Shown: positions 10,826-19,203 of the stretch, piece by piece
Layout of the letters: each line of letters starts with the position of its first letter
How positions within the stretch are numbered: position 1 is the stretch's first letter
Assembly: GCF_009728995.1 (NCBI RefSeq)
Contig: NZ_VTZW01000002.1
Coordinates: 1-64,000, forward strand
Source: Streptomonospora sp. PA3
Lineage (GTDB): Bacteria; Actinomycetota; Actinomycetes; Streptosporangiales; Streptosporangiaceae
Length of the DNA: 64,000 nt
Direction: 5' to 3'
Program-made: the position numbers and the translations under genes
The notes under the pieces: model-generated
What the model was told of the DNA's origin: nothing
The model's input: only the letters and a program-made list of their open reading frames with translations
Databases searched by the model: none

Positions 10826-11620
10826 GTGAACGCAGAAGAGCCCCTGCAGCGGGTCGCCGACCTCCCCGGCGTCGGTGCGGCCGTCGCCGACACCCGCACC
10901 GTCGTCGACCGCCTGCTCGGCCACCGCATCCTGCGCCGGCGCAGCAGCGACGTGTCCATGGAGTCCGCGCTGCGCGGGGCCCGCGCCTCGGCCGTGCTCG
11001 ACGGCGCCGACGCCGGCCTGGAGGAGGTCCGCGCCGGCCGCAGCGGCGACCCGCGCATCAAGGGTGCGCTGCGCGTCTCCGGCGAGCTGGGCCTGCTCGC
11101 CGAAACCTGGCCCAAGGCGCCCCGACAGGTGCTCGCGCGTTTGCACGCGCTCGCGGCGGCCGACGGCGCCGGCGCCGAGGAGCTGGGCCGCCCGCGGACC
11201 GGATCCGAACCCGCCCGCGATCCGCTCGGCGTGGGGCCGGCGCCCGGGGCGGCGGAGGTCGCGGCGCGGCTCGACGCGCTGGACGGCCTGCTGGCCGCGC
11301 GCGCCGCGGTGCCGGCGCTCGTGGTGGGCGCGGTGGTACACGGCGAACTGGCCGCCCTGCGCCCGTTCGGGTGGGGCGACGGGATGATCGCGCGCGCCGC
11401 CGAGCGGCTGACCCTGATCGCGCGCGGGCTCGACCCCAAGTCGCTGGTGCCCACCGAACTGGGTTATCTGGAACTGCACGAGGAGTACGGCCCCGCGTTG
11501 CGCGGCTACCTGACCGCCACCCCCGAGGGAGTCGGGGACTGGGTCGCCTTCTGCTGCCGGGCCGTCGCCGCCGGCGCTCGCGATTCGCTGGCCACCTGCG
11601 AGGCACTGCAGCGGGGATGA
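10826..11620 (+). CDS. Fic-fold protein with degenerate catalytic motif
   Basis: The 264-residue product resembles actinobacterial Fic/DOC-type proteins. An N-terminal SAVLDG at residues 55-60 fits the (S/T)xxx(E/D)G inhibitory-helix pattern. The core motif region reads ALRPFGWGDGMIAR at 177-190, where active Fic proteins have HPFxDGNGRxxR. The catalytic His is Arg179, the Asn is Asp, and the first Arg is Met, so AMP transfer is unlikely. Homologues are often misannotated as oxidoreductase. The GTG at 10826 has AGGG about 8 nt upstream; GTG 10808 in the same frame is an alternative. Confidence 0.65.
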   Translation: MNAEEPLQRVADLPGVGAAVADTRTVVDRLLGHRILRRRSSDVSMESALRGARASAVLDGADAGLEEVRAGRSGDPRIKGALRVSGELGLLAETWPKAPRQVLARLHALAAADGAGAEELGRPRTGSEPARDPLGVGPAPGAAEVAARLDALDGLLAARAAVPALVVGAVVHGELAALRPFGWGDGMIARAAERLTLIARGLDPKSLVPTELGYLELHEEYGPALRGYLTATPEGVGDWVAFCCRAVAAGARDSLATCEALQRG

Positions 11621-12026
11621 GCGGGCGCGCGCCGCCCGCGACCGGGCCGCCGGGAACACCGAGAAGGCGGGTGCCAGGACCGGCACCCCTATCTCGATCC
11701 GGTTACTTTTAACCGCCGAAAAACGTGTTGATATGCCCGATTTGGGACCAAAGCGCAAAATAAAGACGATGCCCCGCCCGAACCGGAGTCCGAGCCGGGG
11801 CACCGCCGCTGCCACGGAGCACCGGGCTATCATGCGTGCTTACTCATAGTCCGACCAGCGATCGCTCCCTGATCTGGACGAGCCTCCCGCGGCTTGGTGA
11901 CGCGTGGGTACCCGGCTTCCGTGTTCGGTGGATCACCAATCCACCTTGTCCTTCCTTTGTACGCCCGGTGGCGCACGCTGAAAAGACCCCCGCGGGTCAA
12001 AGATCTCGACAGGAAGCCAATTCGCC
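11621..12026. other. Intergenic region after the Fic-like gene; no confident gene
   Basis: Positions 11700-11770 are AT-richer than the surroundings (AACCGCCGAAAAACGTGTTG, then GCAAAATAAAGACGATG). The rest up to 12026 contains two short open frames in different phases, at 11836-12033 and 11894-12157, neither of which I recognise. The region may be the leader of the small gene that follows. Confidence 0.4.
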
Positions 12027-12170
12027 GTGGTAGCGTCCCGTGCTATACCTATTACCCACGTGAGGCGCCGCGCCCCCTCAGCGTTCCCCTCAGCGCGCGC
12101 GTTCGATCGTCGGAATACCCCTTGTTCGGATCTGGTGCTGTTTTCGCGCTTGTGTGACGATATGGCGTGA
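12027..12170 (+). CDS. Possible small basic protein (47 residues), unrecognised
   Basis: A GTG-initiated frame encodes 47 residues that are unlike random high-GC translation: a THVRRRAPSAFPSARAFDRR basic block followed by the mixed hydrophobic SDLVLFSRLCDDMA ending. AGGA lies 12 nt upstream of the GTG, which is a weak site. A double hairpin follows at 12239-12301. I do not recognise a family, and the coding call rests on composition, the stop just before terminator-like hairpins, and lack of a competing gene. Confidence 0.35.
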   Translation: MVASRAIPITHVRRRAPSAFPSARAFDRRNTPCSDLVLFSRLCDDMA

Positions 12171-12238
12171 CGCGGCCCCGAGCCGCCACGCGTGCGGTCG
12201 GGCGGACGCCCGGCCACCGAGACTTATCCGGGAACGGA

Positions 12239-12301
12239 CCGGCTCTCCCCCCCAGAGCCGGACCGTGCGACGGCCCCCGCTTCCCCCCGGCGGGGGCCGT
12301 C
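12239..12301. terminator. Tandem hairpins, likely bidirectional terminator
   Basis: Two inverted repeats follow each other: CCGGCTCT/AGAGCCGG (12239-12261) and GACGGCCCCCGC/GCGGGGGCCGTC (12269-12301). They separate the small plus-strand frame from the decayed minus-strand sensor gene. Confidence 0.65.
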
Positions 12302-12610
12302 GTCATCTGCTCTCCCGGTGCGGTCGGCATCGCCCCCGGGCCGCGGTGCCCCGCGGGCGGACCGACGCCCCGGCATCACCGGGCGGAAACGACGGGCATC
12401 AGCGGAACTCCGCGGCGAGCGCCGGACCGCTCGCGCCGGCCCACCCCCGCTACCCACCGGATCGGCCACGCGGGACGCGCGCCGCCCGCCCGCGGCCCTC
12501 GGCCCCTGGTCCACGCCCGCGACCAGGAGTGCGGCGAACCGGACGACCGGCACAAGAGCGAGTGCCGCCGCCGCGCCGACGGCCGCCGACAGCACCGCGG
12601 CCGGGCCTAA

Positions 12611-13068
12611 GGCCGTGTTCGGTGGGTCGCTGTTCTACTGCGCGGCTGCCGGGGTGGTGGTGGGTGACGGGTGGGCTTCTCGCTCTCGCTGCGTTCTCTG
12701 GGCCCCTGACAGGCATCATGGCGAAGCCGCCTGTCAGGGACAGTCGACAGGGGACCCGCCCCGGGCCCCCTCTGCGCGATGATGCGGAGCCTGCGGAGCC
12801 CGCGCAGGGGGGACTCCTTCCTCGGCCTTGCGAGAGCGGCACTGGGCCCCCGATCGGCGATCATGGCCAAGCCCGCCAGGGCCCCCGCTCGGCGATAATG
12901 GCCAAGCCCGCCAGGGCCCCCGCTCGGCGATAATGGCGAAGCCCGCCGAGTAGGGGCGTAGGGGAGGCCCTATCGCGGCGCCCCGCACCGGGGCGGCGCT
13001 TCGCGCCATCGGGCGCGGGGCGCACGCGAGTGCGCCGCTCACTACGGACGGACCCACCAAACACGGGC
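12611..13068. mobile_element. MITE-like non-autonomous element, copy 1 (458 bp)
   Basis: The element has imperfect terminal inverted repeats: GGCCGTGTTCGGTGGGTC at the left end and GCCCGTGTTTGGTGGGTC read from the right end. It is flanked by the direct repeat TAA (12608-12610 and 13069-13071). It encodes no transposase. A second, shorter, inverted copy lies at 62636-62952. The 3-bp target duplication of TNA type suggests mobilisation by an IS5-superfamily transposase, which is inference. Confidence 0.85.
12859..12950. repeat. Tandem 35-bp repeats inside the MITE-like element
   Basis: Two full 35-bp units (12859-12893, 12894-12928) and a partial third share the core GGCCAAGCCCGCCAGGGCC. The second genomic copy of the element carries only one unit, which explains part of its smaller size. 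Confidence 0.8.
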
Positions 13069-13760
13069 TAACCCCGGGCCCAGACCGATCAGCTCGGCCA
13101 GTGTCGTGTTGCCCGGAATGCGCGCCGTCACAGAGCCGTAGAGCGGGTACAGCAGCCCGCCGAGGGCGAGGGACCACCAGGTGGCGGTGTCGCGAAGGCG
13201 ACCGGGGACGCGGGCAGCCGCAGGACCGCCCCGAGCGCGTGTACCAGCTCTGCGGGCAGCGCAGCGGAGTCGCCGGCCGCGCCGCGGCCCCGGCGCCGGC
13301 GCCGGCGCGCGCGGACCGGAAGGAGGGAGGTGTCGGCGGATCCACTGAGACGTGCGGCAGCCAGTCACGGTCGACCGCCGCGGTGACGCGGGCGGCGCGC
13401 AGCGTGACGGCGGCGACGACGAGCCCCGCGGCGATCGGAAGCAGCCCCGCACCGAGCGCCAGCCCGGTCACGACGATGACGAAGCCGACGATGGACAGGG
13501 GAGCGAGAGGAGGACGTAGCGGGTATCGGTGCCGAGGCGGCGCAGGATCCTTTCCATATCCCGCATCCTCGCGAGCCGCGTCCGGCCGGTCACTGGCGCG
13601 CGGATGCCGACCCGCGGTGGTGTAGGCACCACTCCTCCCCCGCGCACGGTCCTGCGGCTCCGACAGCGGGGCGGGTTTTCCACAGGCTGAGGATCGGACT
13701 TCTCCCCGGGTGGCGGGCCGGGCCAGCGTGGAGTGAAGCCATTCCGCTCCGGGAGGCCCG

Positions 13761-14885
13761 ATGACCCTCTCCGCCCCTGCCCGTCCTCTCCTCGTCACCG
13801 ACGATCCCCGCCTGCTCGACGACCTGCTCCGGCTGGCCGCCGCGGCCGGAGTCGAGGCGACCGTCGCCCACCACGCCGCTCAGGCGGTTCCCGAATGGGC
13901 GCGTGCGCCGCTGGTCGTCGTCGGCACCGACCTGCTGCCCGCGCTCGCGAAGCTCGACCTCGAACCCCGCCGGCACGTCCTGGTCGCCGGGATCGGCCCG
14001 GAGGCGGGCGGTACCGAGGTATGGGAGGCGGCGCTGCGCGCGGGCGCCCAAGCCGTGCTGTCCCTGCCCGCCGACGAGTCGCGCCTGGCCGGGCTGCTCA
14101 CCGAGTCGGCGCACGCCCGCGCCGGGCGCTCCCCGGTGGTTTCGGTGGTCGGCGGGCGCGGCGGTGCGGGGGCGAGCGTGCTCGCGATCGCCTTGGCGCT
14201 GTCGGCGCGGCGTTCGGGCCTGCGGAGCGCGCTCGTCGACGCCGACCCCTGCGGCAGCGGCCTCGACACGCTGCTCGGGTGCGAAGAGGCCGCCGGCGAC
14301 CGCTGGGGCGACCTCGTCGCCCGCGAGGGCCGCTTGAACTGGTCGGCCCTGCGTTCACGGCTGCCGGACCTGGGCGGCGTCGCGCTCGTCACTTGGGAAC
14401 AGGGTCCGGCCGCGGCCGTCCCACCCGCCGCCATGCGCGCCGTGCTCGCCTGCGCCGCCCGCGGATCCGACCTCGTCGTCGCCGACCTGCCGCGTGCACC
14501 CGATCCCGCAGCAGACGAAGCGCTGCGCAGCAGCTCGGTGGTGCTGCTCGTGGTGCCGGCGGAGCTACCCGCGGTCTTCGCGGCCGCGCGTATGGCGCCG
14601 CGGCTGCGCCGCACGGCGCGCGACGTGCGGCTGGTCGTGCGCGAGGACGGATCCCAGGTCACTGCGGCCGATGTCGCCCGGACCCTCGACCTCCCGCTCG
14701 CCGGGCGCTGCCCTGCCGAGCGCGGCCCGCTCCGCGCCCTGCGCCCCGGCACACCGCTCGACTGCGCCCGCTCCGCGCCCCTGAGCTCCCTCGCCGCACG
14801 GCTGCTCACCGACCTGCTCCCCGCATCCCCGCCCGCGAGCGCGAACCGGTCCGCGCCGCCCCGGCCGCCCCCGAGATCCGCCTGA
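13761..14885 (+). CDS. ssd: Septum site-determining protein Ssd / CpaE-like MinD-family ATPase of the tad locus
   Basis: The 374-residue protein has an N-terminal receiver-like half (DDPRLLDDLLRLAAAAGVE onward) and a C-terminal MinD/ParA-like half starting at VVSVVGGRGGAGAS. The P-loop lacks the usual lysines, as I recall for Ssd proteins, so ATP binding may be altered. The conserved ALVDADPCGSGLDTLLG segment of the family is intact. In actinobacteria it precedes tadA-tadB-tadC and is thought to position Flp-pilus machinery and influence septation. GGGAGG lies just before the ATG. About 100 nt separate it from tadA. Confidence 0.88.
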   Translation: MTLSAPARPLLVTDDPRLLDDLLRLAAAAGVEATVAHHAAQAVPEWARAPLVVVGTDLLPALAKLDLEPRRHVLVAGIGPEAGGTEVWEAALRAGAQAVLSLPADESRLAGLLTESAHARAGRSPVVSVVGGRGGAGASVLAIALALSARRSGLRSALVDADPCGSGLDTLLGCEEAAGDRWGDLVAREGRLNWSALRSRLPDLGGVALVTWEQGPAAAVPPAAMRAVLACAARGSDLVVADLPRAPDPAADEALRSSSVVLLVVPAELPAVFAAARMAPRLRRTARDVRLVVREDGSQVTAADVARTLDLPLAGRCPAERGPLRALRPGTPLDCARSAPLSSLAARLLTDLLPASPPASANRSAPPRPPPRSA

Positions 14886-14986
14886 CGCGACCGCGCGTCG
14901 CCGCTCCTTCGGACCTCCGATCACACCGGTCGGCCCGAGCCTCCGGGTCCGGTACTCCCTCCTCCTCGAAAGAAAGGACGGTCGGC

Positions 14987-15904
14987 GTGGACGCCGAACC
15001 CCCCACCGACGGCCTCCCGAGTGCCCCGCCGGCCCCCTCCACCGCCGGGGCGGACCCGCGGCTGCTCGCGGCCGTGCGCATGCGGCTGGCGCGCGAGGGC
15101 GGCGATCCGGCCCCGGCACGCGTAGCCGCGGCCGTGCGCGCCGAAGGTGCGGTCCTCGGCGACGCCGAGGTGCTCTCGCTCGTCCGTCTGCTGCGGGCCG
15201 ACCTCTCCGGCGCCGGACCGCTCGATCCGCTGCTCAGCGATCCCGCGATCACCGACATCCTGGTCAACGGCCCCCACGAAGTGTGGATCGACGACGGCGC
15301 GGGCCTGCGGCAGGCCCCCGGCATCCGGTTCCCCGACGACGCCTCGCTGCGCCGCCTCGCCCAGCGCCTGGCGGCACAGGCCGGGCGCCGACTCGACACC
15401 GCCGCGCCGTGGGTGGACGCCCGGTTGCCCGGCGGGGCGCGTCTGCATGCCGTGCTGCCGCCCGTGGCTCCCGAAGGCGTGTGCCTGTCGCTGCGGCTTC
15501 CGCGGCACTCGGTGTTCACCCTCGCCGAGCTCGTGGCGTCCGGGACGGTCCCCGAGCCGGGCGCGCGATTGCTGCGCGCCGTGGTGACCTCCCGCAGCGC
15601 GTTCCTGATCTCGGGAGGCACGGGCACGGGCAAGACGACCCTGCTGTCCGCTCTGCTTTCGCTTGCCGACCCCGCCGAACGCGTGGTTCTGGTCGAGGAC
15701 TCCGCCGAGCTGCGCCCCGATCATCCCCATGTGGTGCGCTTGCAGGCCCGTCCGCCCAACATCGAGGGCAGCGGCGAAGTCGGCCTGCACGACCTGGTGC
15801 GCCAGGCCTTGCGCATGCGCCCCGACCGCCTCGTGGTCGGCGAGGTCCGCGGCCCCGAGGCCGTCATGCTGAATCATCAGCAAACACCTACACTCGCCCC
15901 ATGA
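14987..15904 (+). pseudogene. tadA: tadA/cpaF 5' part (codons 1-293) split by prophage
   Basis: This is the N-terminal two-thirds of the Flp-pilus assembly ATPase. It carries LSDPAITDILVNGPHEVW, Walker A GGTGTGKTT at residues 210-218, the Asp box LVEDSAEL, and Walker B VVGEVRG around 283-289. The host sequence ends after Val293 (15865). The frame then runs 12 codons into the phage arm and stops at 15904, overlapping the integrase ATG by ATGA. The His box (GTLHANAA) lies in the downstream fragment at 56311-56697. GTG 14987 is chosen because AAGGA lies 9 nt before it. The truncated product should be inactive. Confidence 0.95.
15866..15894. other. attL: attL junction, phage P' arm
   Basis: Host tadA sequence ends at GTC (15865) and phage sequence follows: AT core at 15866-15867, then TGAATC and AACACC/ACACT blocks. 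Their reverse complement matches the left phage arm at 56284-56310. The boundary was placed by comparing the two tadA fragments and by the dyad centre. Confidence 0.8.
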
Positions 15905-17352
15905 CCGCACGCACCCCCCAGAGAGCGGGCATCTACTGCCGCCTCTCCTATGCCCCCGACGGATCCGAGGAGAAGGTCGAACGCCAAGAGGCCGACAGCC
16001 GGGAGCTGGCCGCCCGGCTCGGCTGGCCCGTCTCCGACGCCCACGTCTACCGCGACAACTCCCGCTCGGCGTGGCAGCGCAACCGCAAGCGCCCCGGCTG
16101 GGACCGCATGCTCGCCGCCCTGGAAGCCGGCCACATCGACGCGATCATCGTCTACCACGGCGACCGGCTGATCCGGCAGCCCTACGACCTCGAAAAACTC
16201 ATCGGGATCACGGACAGCCGCGGCATCCGCATCGCATCCGTGTCGGGTACACGCGACCTCGACAACCCCGACGACCGTTTCATCCTGCGTATCGAGGCTG
16301 CGCAGGCGTGCCGCGAGTCCGACAACACGTCCCGCCGGATGCGGCGCGCGATCGCCGCCCGCGCCGCCAAGGGCCGCCCCTCCGCCGGCGGGAAACGCCC
16401 CTTCGGTTTCGAGTCCGATTTCGTGACCCGCCGCGAGCCGGAGTGCGCTCTACTCGCCGAGGCCGCCGACCGGCTGTTGGCCGGTCAGTCCATGGGCGGC
16501 GTGATCCGGTGGCTCGACACCTGCTCGCAGACGTCGCAGGGGGCGCGGTGGACGGACGCGACGTTGCGGCATCTGCTGCTGTCGCCCCGGATCGCCGGGC
16601 TGGTCGAGCACGGCGGCACCCTGTATGAGGCTGTATGGGCGCCGGTGCTGGCGCCGGACGCGCCGGAGGAGGAGCGTCGCGCGCGGGCGCGTGAGCAGTG
16701 GGAGGACATCAAAGCGCTGTTCGCCCGCAACTCCAAAGAGCACCCCTACCAGGGGCAGGATCGGAAGTACTTCCTGACGCGGGTTGCCGAGTGCTACGCC
16801 TGCGGCGCCGGTTTCCGGTCGAAACCGACCGGCGGCCGCAACCGCAAGGATTCCCGCATCTACTACTGCCCGGACTGTAAACGCGTCGGCCGGTCGGTGG
16901 CGCACCTGGACGCCTACATCGAGGGCCGGGTGCTGCGGCTTCTGCAAGACAAGCGGTTCGCCGAGGAGCTGCACGCGGCCGCCGACGCCGGACGGCCGGG
17001 GGTGGCCGCGGAGATCGCCGCGCTGGAGCGCCGCCGCGCCGAAACCGAGGCGACGCTCGAAGAGCTGGCGGACCATCCCGAGGCCGACCCCGGCATCCTC
17101 GTGCGCTCGCTCGCCAGTTTCGACCGGAAGATCTCCGAGCTGCGGTCTCAGCTGGTGGCCACGTCGCAGCACCAGGTGCTCGCGCGGATGGTCGGCATCA
17201 CTCGCGAGGAGTGGCAGGCGACCCCGGTCGACGTCCGCGCCACGGTGGCCCGGATCCTGTTCCGGATCGTCGTGTACCCGACCACGAAGCGGGGGCCGGG
17301 ATTCGATCCCTCCAGCGTGGAGGTGACGCGGCGGCCACTGCAGCCCGCCTAG
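15901..17352 (+). CDS. int: Large serine integrase
   Basis: The 483-residue recombinase has the resolvase catalytic domain with nucleophile Ser16 in IYCRLS and the conserved VERQ, YRDNSRSAW and DRLIRQP segments. A recombinase domain follows (GKRPFGFESD onward). Next comes a zinc-ribbon with CYACG near residue 299 and YCPDCKR near 323, and then a coiled-coil region (EIAALERRRAETEATLEEL) used for synapsis control. It would join attP to attB in host tadA. Its ATG overlaps the stop of the truncated tadA frame (ATGA), so in the lysogen translation may be coupled to tadA. A tail-to-tail gene follows on the other strand. Confidence 0.96.
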   Translation: MTARTPQRAGIYCRLSYAPDGSEEKVERQEADSRELAARLGWPVSDAHVYRDNSRSAWQRNRKRPGWDRMLAALEAGHIDAIIVYHGDRLIRQPYDLEKLIGITDSRGIRIASVSGTRDLDNPDDRFILRIEAAQACRESDNTSRRMRRAIAARAAKGRPSAGGKRPFGFESDFVTRREPECALLAEAADRLLAGQSMGGVIRWLDTCSQTSQGARWTDATLRHLLLSPRIAGLVEHGGTLYEAVWAPVLAPDAPEEERRARAREQWEDIKALFARNSKEHPYQGQDRKYFLTRVAECYACGAGFRSKPTGGRNRKDSRIYYCPDCKRVGRSVAHLDAYIEGRVLRLLQDKRFAEELHAAADAGRPGVAAEIAALERRRAETEATLEELADHPEADPGILVRSLASFDRKISELRSQLVATSQHQVLARMVGITREEWQATPVDVRATVARILFRIVVYPTTKRGPGFDPSSVEVTRRPLQPA

Positions 17353-17831
17353 GCGAGGCGCGGCAGGCAGCGGTGCGGCCACGGGGTGAGCAGCCCGGCC
17401 GCCTCCATCTCCACGATCTGATGCAGCGGCGCCCGCCTGTCCGGCGGGTACATCTCGGCGCACCGGTCGGGGTCGACGAGGGGGTCGACCCCGAAGGCCC
17501 GCGTGAGCGCGCGCCACAGCGGCGGGATGCTCGACACCTGATCGATGTAGGCGCGCACCAGTTCACCGGTACTGATTCCGTCGCGGACCACGATCAGCCA
17601 CCAATCCGGCGCGAGCTGGCGGACGATGACGTGCATGCCCGGCGCGAGGTGGCCGGTGGTTATGGACAGGCGGGGCGGCGCAGCCGAAAACCGGTCCACG
17701 TGACTGTGCGTGTCGATGGCGGGGGATGTCACGAGCAGGCCCTCCCACGGTGCAAGTGACTGAAGCGGTGAAATGGCACCGTAACCCGCCGTGACGTGCA
17801 GCGGAAGTGCAATCCAGTCTGTACTCCCCAT
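17349..17831 (-). CDS. Hypothetical protein next to the integrase
   Basis: The 160-residue product contains a Trp-rich central part (LAPGMHVIVRQLAPDWWLIV) and a C-terminal PPDRRAPLHQIVEMEAAGLL segment. I do not recognise a domain. It is convergent with the integrase, overlapping its end by four bases, and lies in the same direction as the repressor gene upstream. It may be a lysogeny-expressed gene. An excisionase role is possible from position only. Confidence 0.6.
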   Translation of the reverse strand: MGSTDWIALPLHVTAGYGAISPLQSLAPWEGLLVTSPAIDTHSHVDRFSAAPPRLSITTGHLAPGMHVIVRQLAPDWWLIVVRDGISTGELVRAYIDQVSSIPPLWRALTRAFGVDPLVDPDRCAEMYPPDRRAPLHQIVEMEAAGLLTPWPHRCLPRLA

Positions 17832-17915
17832 CGCAGTCGACTTCTTCGGAGAGTGACCGGTTTACCGGAATCGGGCACGAATTTCTGCCGCTACCGAGTA
17901 AACGATCCCATCACC

Positions 17916-18485
17916 CTATGCGTCGCCGCCGCTGCCATTCTCGACCTGGTCGCGCCGCTGCCGCTCGCGCTCCAGCCGCCGGCGCTCGCGCTCCAAGGCG
18001 ATCTGCGTCTGCGCGTTCAAGTCATCGATCACGGTCTCCATGATCTCGGCTGCCTCGTCATCCGAGAGGTCGCCGAGCTGGCTCTCGGCGTCGCGCACGA
18101 TTCGGTCGACGACGACTCCGAAGCGGGTGCGGGTGATGCGGTAATCCGTCCGGTACTCCTTGCCCTCAGCGTCGGGGCGGGGCTGCACGGGTGCGGCCTC
18201 GGCGGCCGGCGCCGGGGTCGGCTCGCCGCCGTCGGCGATCTGGGCGATGGAGTCGTGCTCCCACTGGTAGGCGGATTCGATTCGGTGGATGGTGATGGCG
18301 TTGTATCGCGGCCGGTGTCCGCGTTCGAGGTCCTGCAGCATGCGGTAGCTGACTCCGGCTCGCCGCGCCATCTCGGCGCGGCTGATGCCGAGCGTCTTGC
18401 GTCGCTGGGTGAGCTGCAGGCCGACCTGTTCCTCACTGCCGTGCAGGTCTATGTATGGGCTGGGCCTGTCGGGTGTGGTCGCCAC
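17916..18485 (-). CDS. XRE-family phage repressor (CI-like)
   Basis: The 189-residue protein has an N-terminal helix-turn-helix (VGLQLTQRRKTLGISRAEMARRAGVSYRMLQDLE) followed by a linker and a C-terminal glutamate/arginine-rich coiled coil (NAQTQIALERERRRLERE), which could mediate oligomerisation. It lacks a LexA-like peptidase domain, so induction would not be by RecA-stimulated self-cleavage. The GTG at 18485 is chosen because GGAGG lies 6 nt upstream. It is divergent from the Cro-like gene, with repeated operator-like sites between them. Confidence 0.8.
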   Translation of the reverse strand: MATTPDRPSPYIDLHGSEEQVGLQLTQRRKTLGISRAEMARRAGVSYRMLQDLERGHRPRYNAITIHRIESAYQWEHDSIAQIADGGEPTPAPAAEAAPVQPRPDAEGKEYRTDYRITRTRFGVVVDRIVRDAESQLGDLSDDEAAEIMETVIDDLNAQTQIALERERRRLERERQRRDQVENGSGGDA

Positions 18486-18511
18486 ACGGCGCCTCCTCTC
18501 TCGGTCCGGGT

Positions 18512-18699
18512 GCATCGTTGCCTAGAAAAATTTCGGCATCAATAGGCATCGCTAGGCAGCTTTCGGCCACGCCTAGGTAAGCACAGTATCCCTTGACATG
18601 CAGGCGTTTCGTGCTCTCACACCCGTACCTGCGGCGATGCTAAACGATGCTGAGCGATGCCTAGGCGTGTTTGCCCACGATGCCTAGCTATGCCTAATG
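18512..18699. promoter_or_regulatory. Lysogeny control region with repeated TGCCTA operator half-sites
   Basis: The divergent intergenic region carries about seven copies of TGCCTA or its complement. Two composite sites, TAGGCATCGCTAGGCA (18543-18558) and TGCCTAGCTATGCCTA (18681-18696), are near inverted copies of each other. A third cluster spans 18633-18666 (GATGC repeated three times, then CTAGG). TTGACA at 18593-18598 is a candidate -35 for the rightward promoter. These are likely binding sites of the two flanking XRE proteins. Confidence 0.75.
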
Positions 18700-18706
18700 T
18701 GGCCAC

Positions 18707-18973
18707 ATGCCGAGAACGATCACCGCGCGGGTTAACGGGGCCGCGATCCGCACCTTCCGGGTCCTCCGGAACCTGAACACGCGGGAGCTGGCCGAGCGCG
18801 TCGAAACGACGGCTCAGCACATCAGCAACGTGGAGCTTGAGACCCGTCCCTGCTCGGCGGTCCTCGCCCAGCGCATCGCCGACGCTCTCGCCGTCGACTG
18901 CGACGCGATCCTCCGCGAACCCCTCACCGTCACCGCTGCCCAGCGCAAGCGCACGACCGGGACCGCGGCATGA
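18707..18973 (+). CDS. XRE-family Cro-like regulator
   Basis: The 88-residue protein is essentially one helix-turn-helix domain (FRVLRNLNTRELAERVETTAQHISNVE) with a short basic tail. It is the first gene of the rightward early operon and is divergent from the repressor gene, the usual position of Cro. It overlaps the next gene by ATGA. Confidence 0.82.
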   Translation: MPRTITARVNGAAIRTFRVLRNLNTRELAERVETTAQHISNVELETRPCSAVLAQRIADALAVDCDAILREPLTVTAAQRKRTTGTAA

Positions 18974-19143
18974 GCGCCGTCTGCGTCACCGCTGAGGACG
19001 CGTTCCGGGCCGGTTTCGAGGCCGACTGCGAGCACGGCGACGCCCCCGACGTCTGCCCCTCCTGCCGCCTCACCGACGCCGAAATCGGCCGCCTGGCCGT
19101 GCTCCTGCGCCCCTACACCGTCGCCGCCGCCCAGGCGGCATGA
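18970..19143 (+). CDS. Small protein with CxxC-type cysteines
   Basis: The 57-residue product has a CEHGDAPDVCPSCR segment that could bind zinc. Its ATG overlaps the stop of the Cro-like gene. The function is unknown; it belongs to the early operon. Confidence 0.65.
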   Translation: MSAVCVTAEDAFRAGFEADCEHGDAPDVCPSCRLTDAEIGRLAVLLRPYTVAAAQAA

Positions 19144-19203
19144 GGAAGGCCCCCGCCTAGCCGCCAAGCCCGCGGGGGCCCCGTGAAGAAAGGAAATCCC
19201 TTC

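Larger units (their letters stand above)
12304..13557 (-). pseudogene. Decayed sensor-domain membrane protein gene, frameshifted and split by a mobile element
   Basis: On the minus strand the frame starts at 13557 (MERILRRLGTDTRYVLLSLP). It continues in a second phase as LSIVGFVIVVTGLALGAG, passes through a third phase (LVHALGAVLRLP, about 13200) and then TATWWSLALGGLLYPLYG. Together these pieces match the actinobacterial putative sensor domain (PF13796) found in signalling proteins. At least three frameshifts are needed, the first at a C-run near 13499. A 458-bp element interrupts the frame at codon GGG-TTA; without it and one TTA copy the reading continues in phase as GPAAVLSAAVGAAAALALVP. 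The true left end is unclear, so 12304 is a bound set by the terminator. Confidence 0.75.

Noticed and set aside
12859-12950. The 35-bp tandem units as a CRISPR array
   Set aside because: The units are adjacent without spacers and belong to the MITE-like element.
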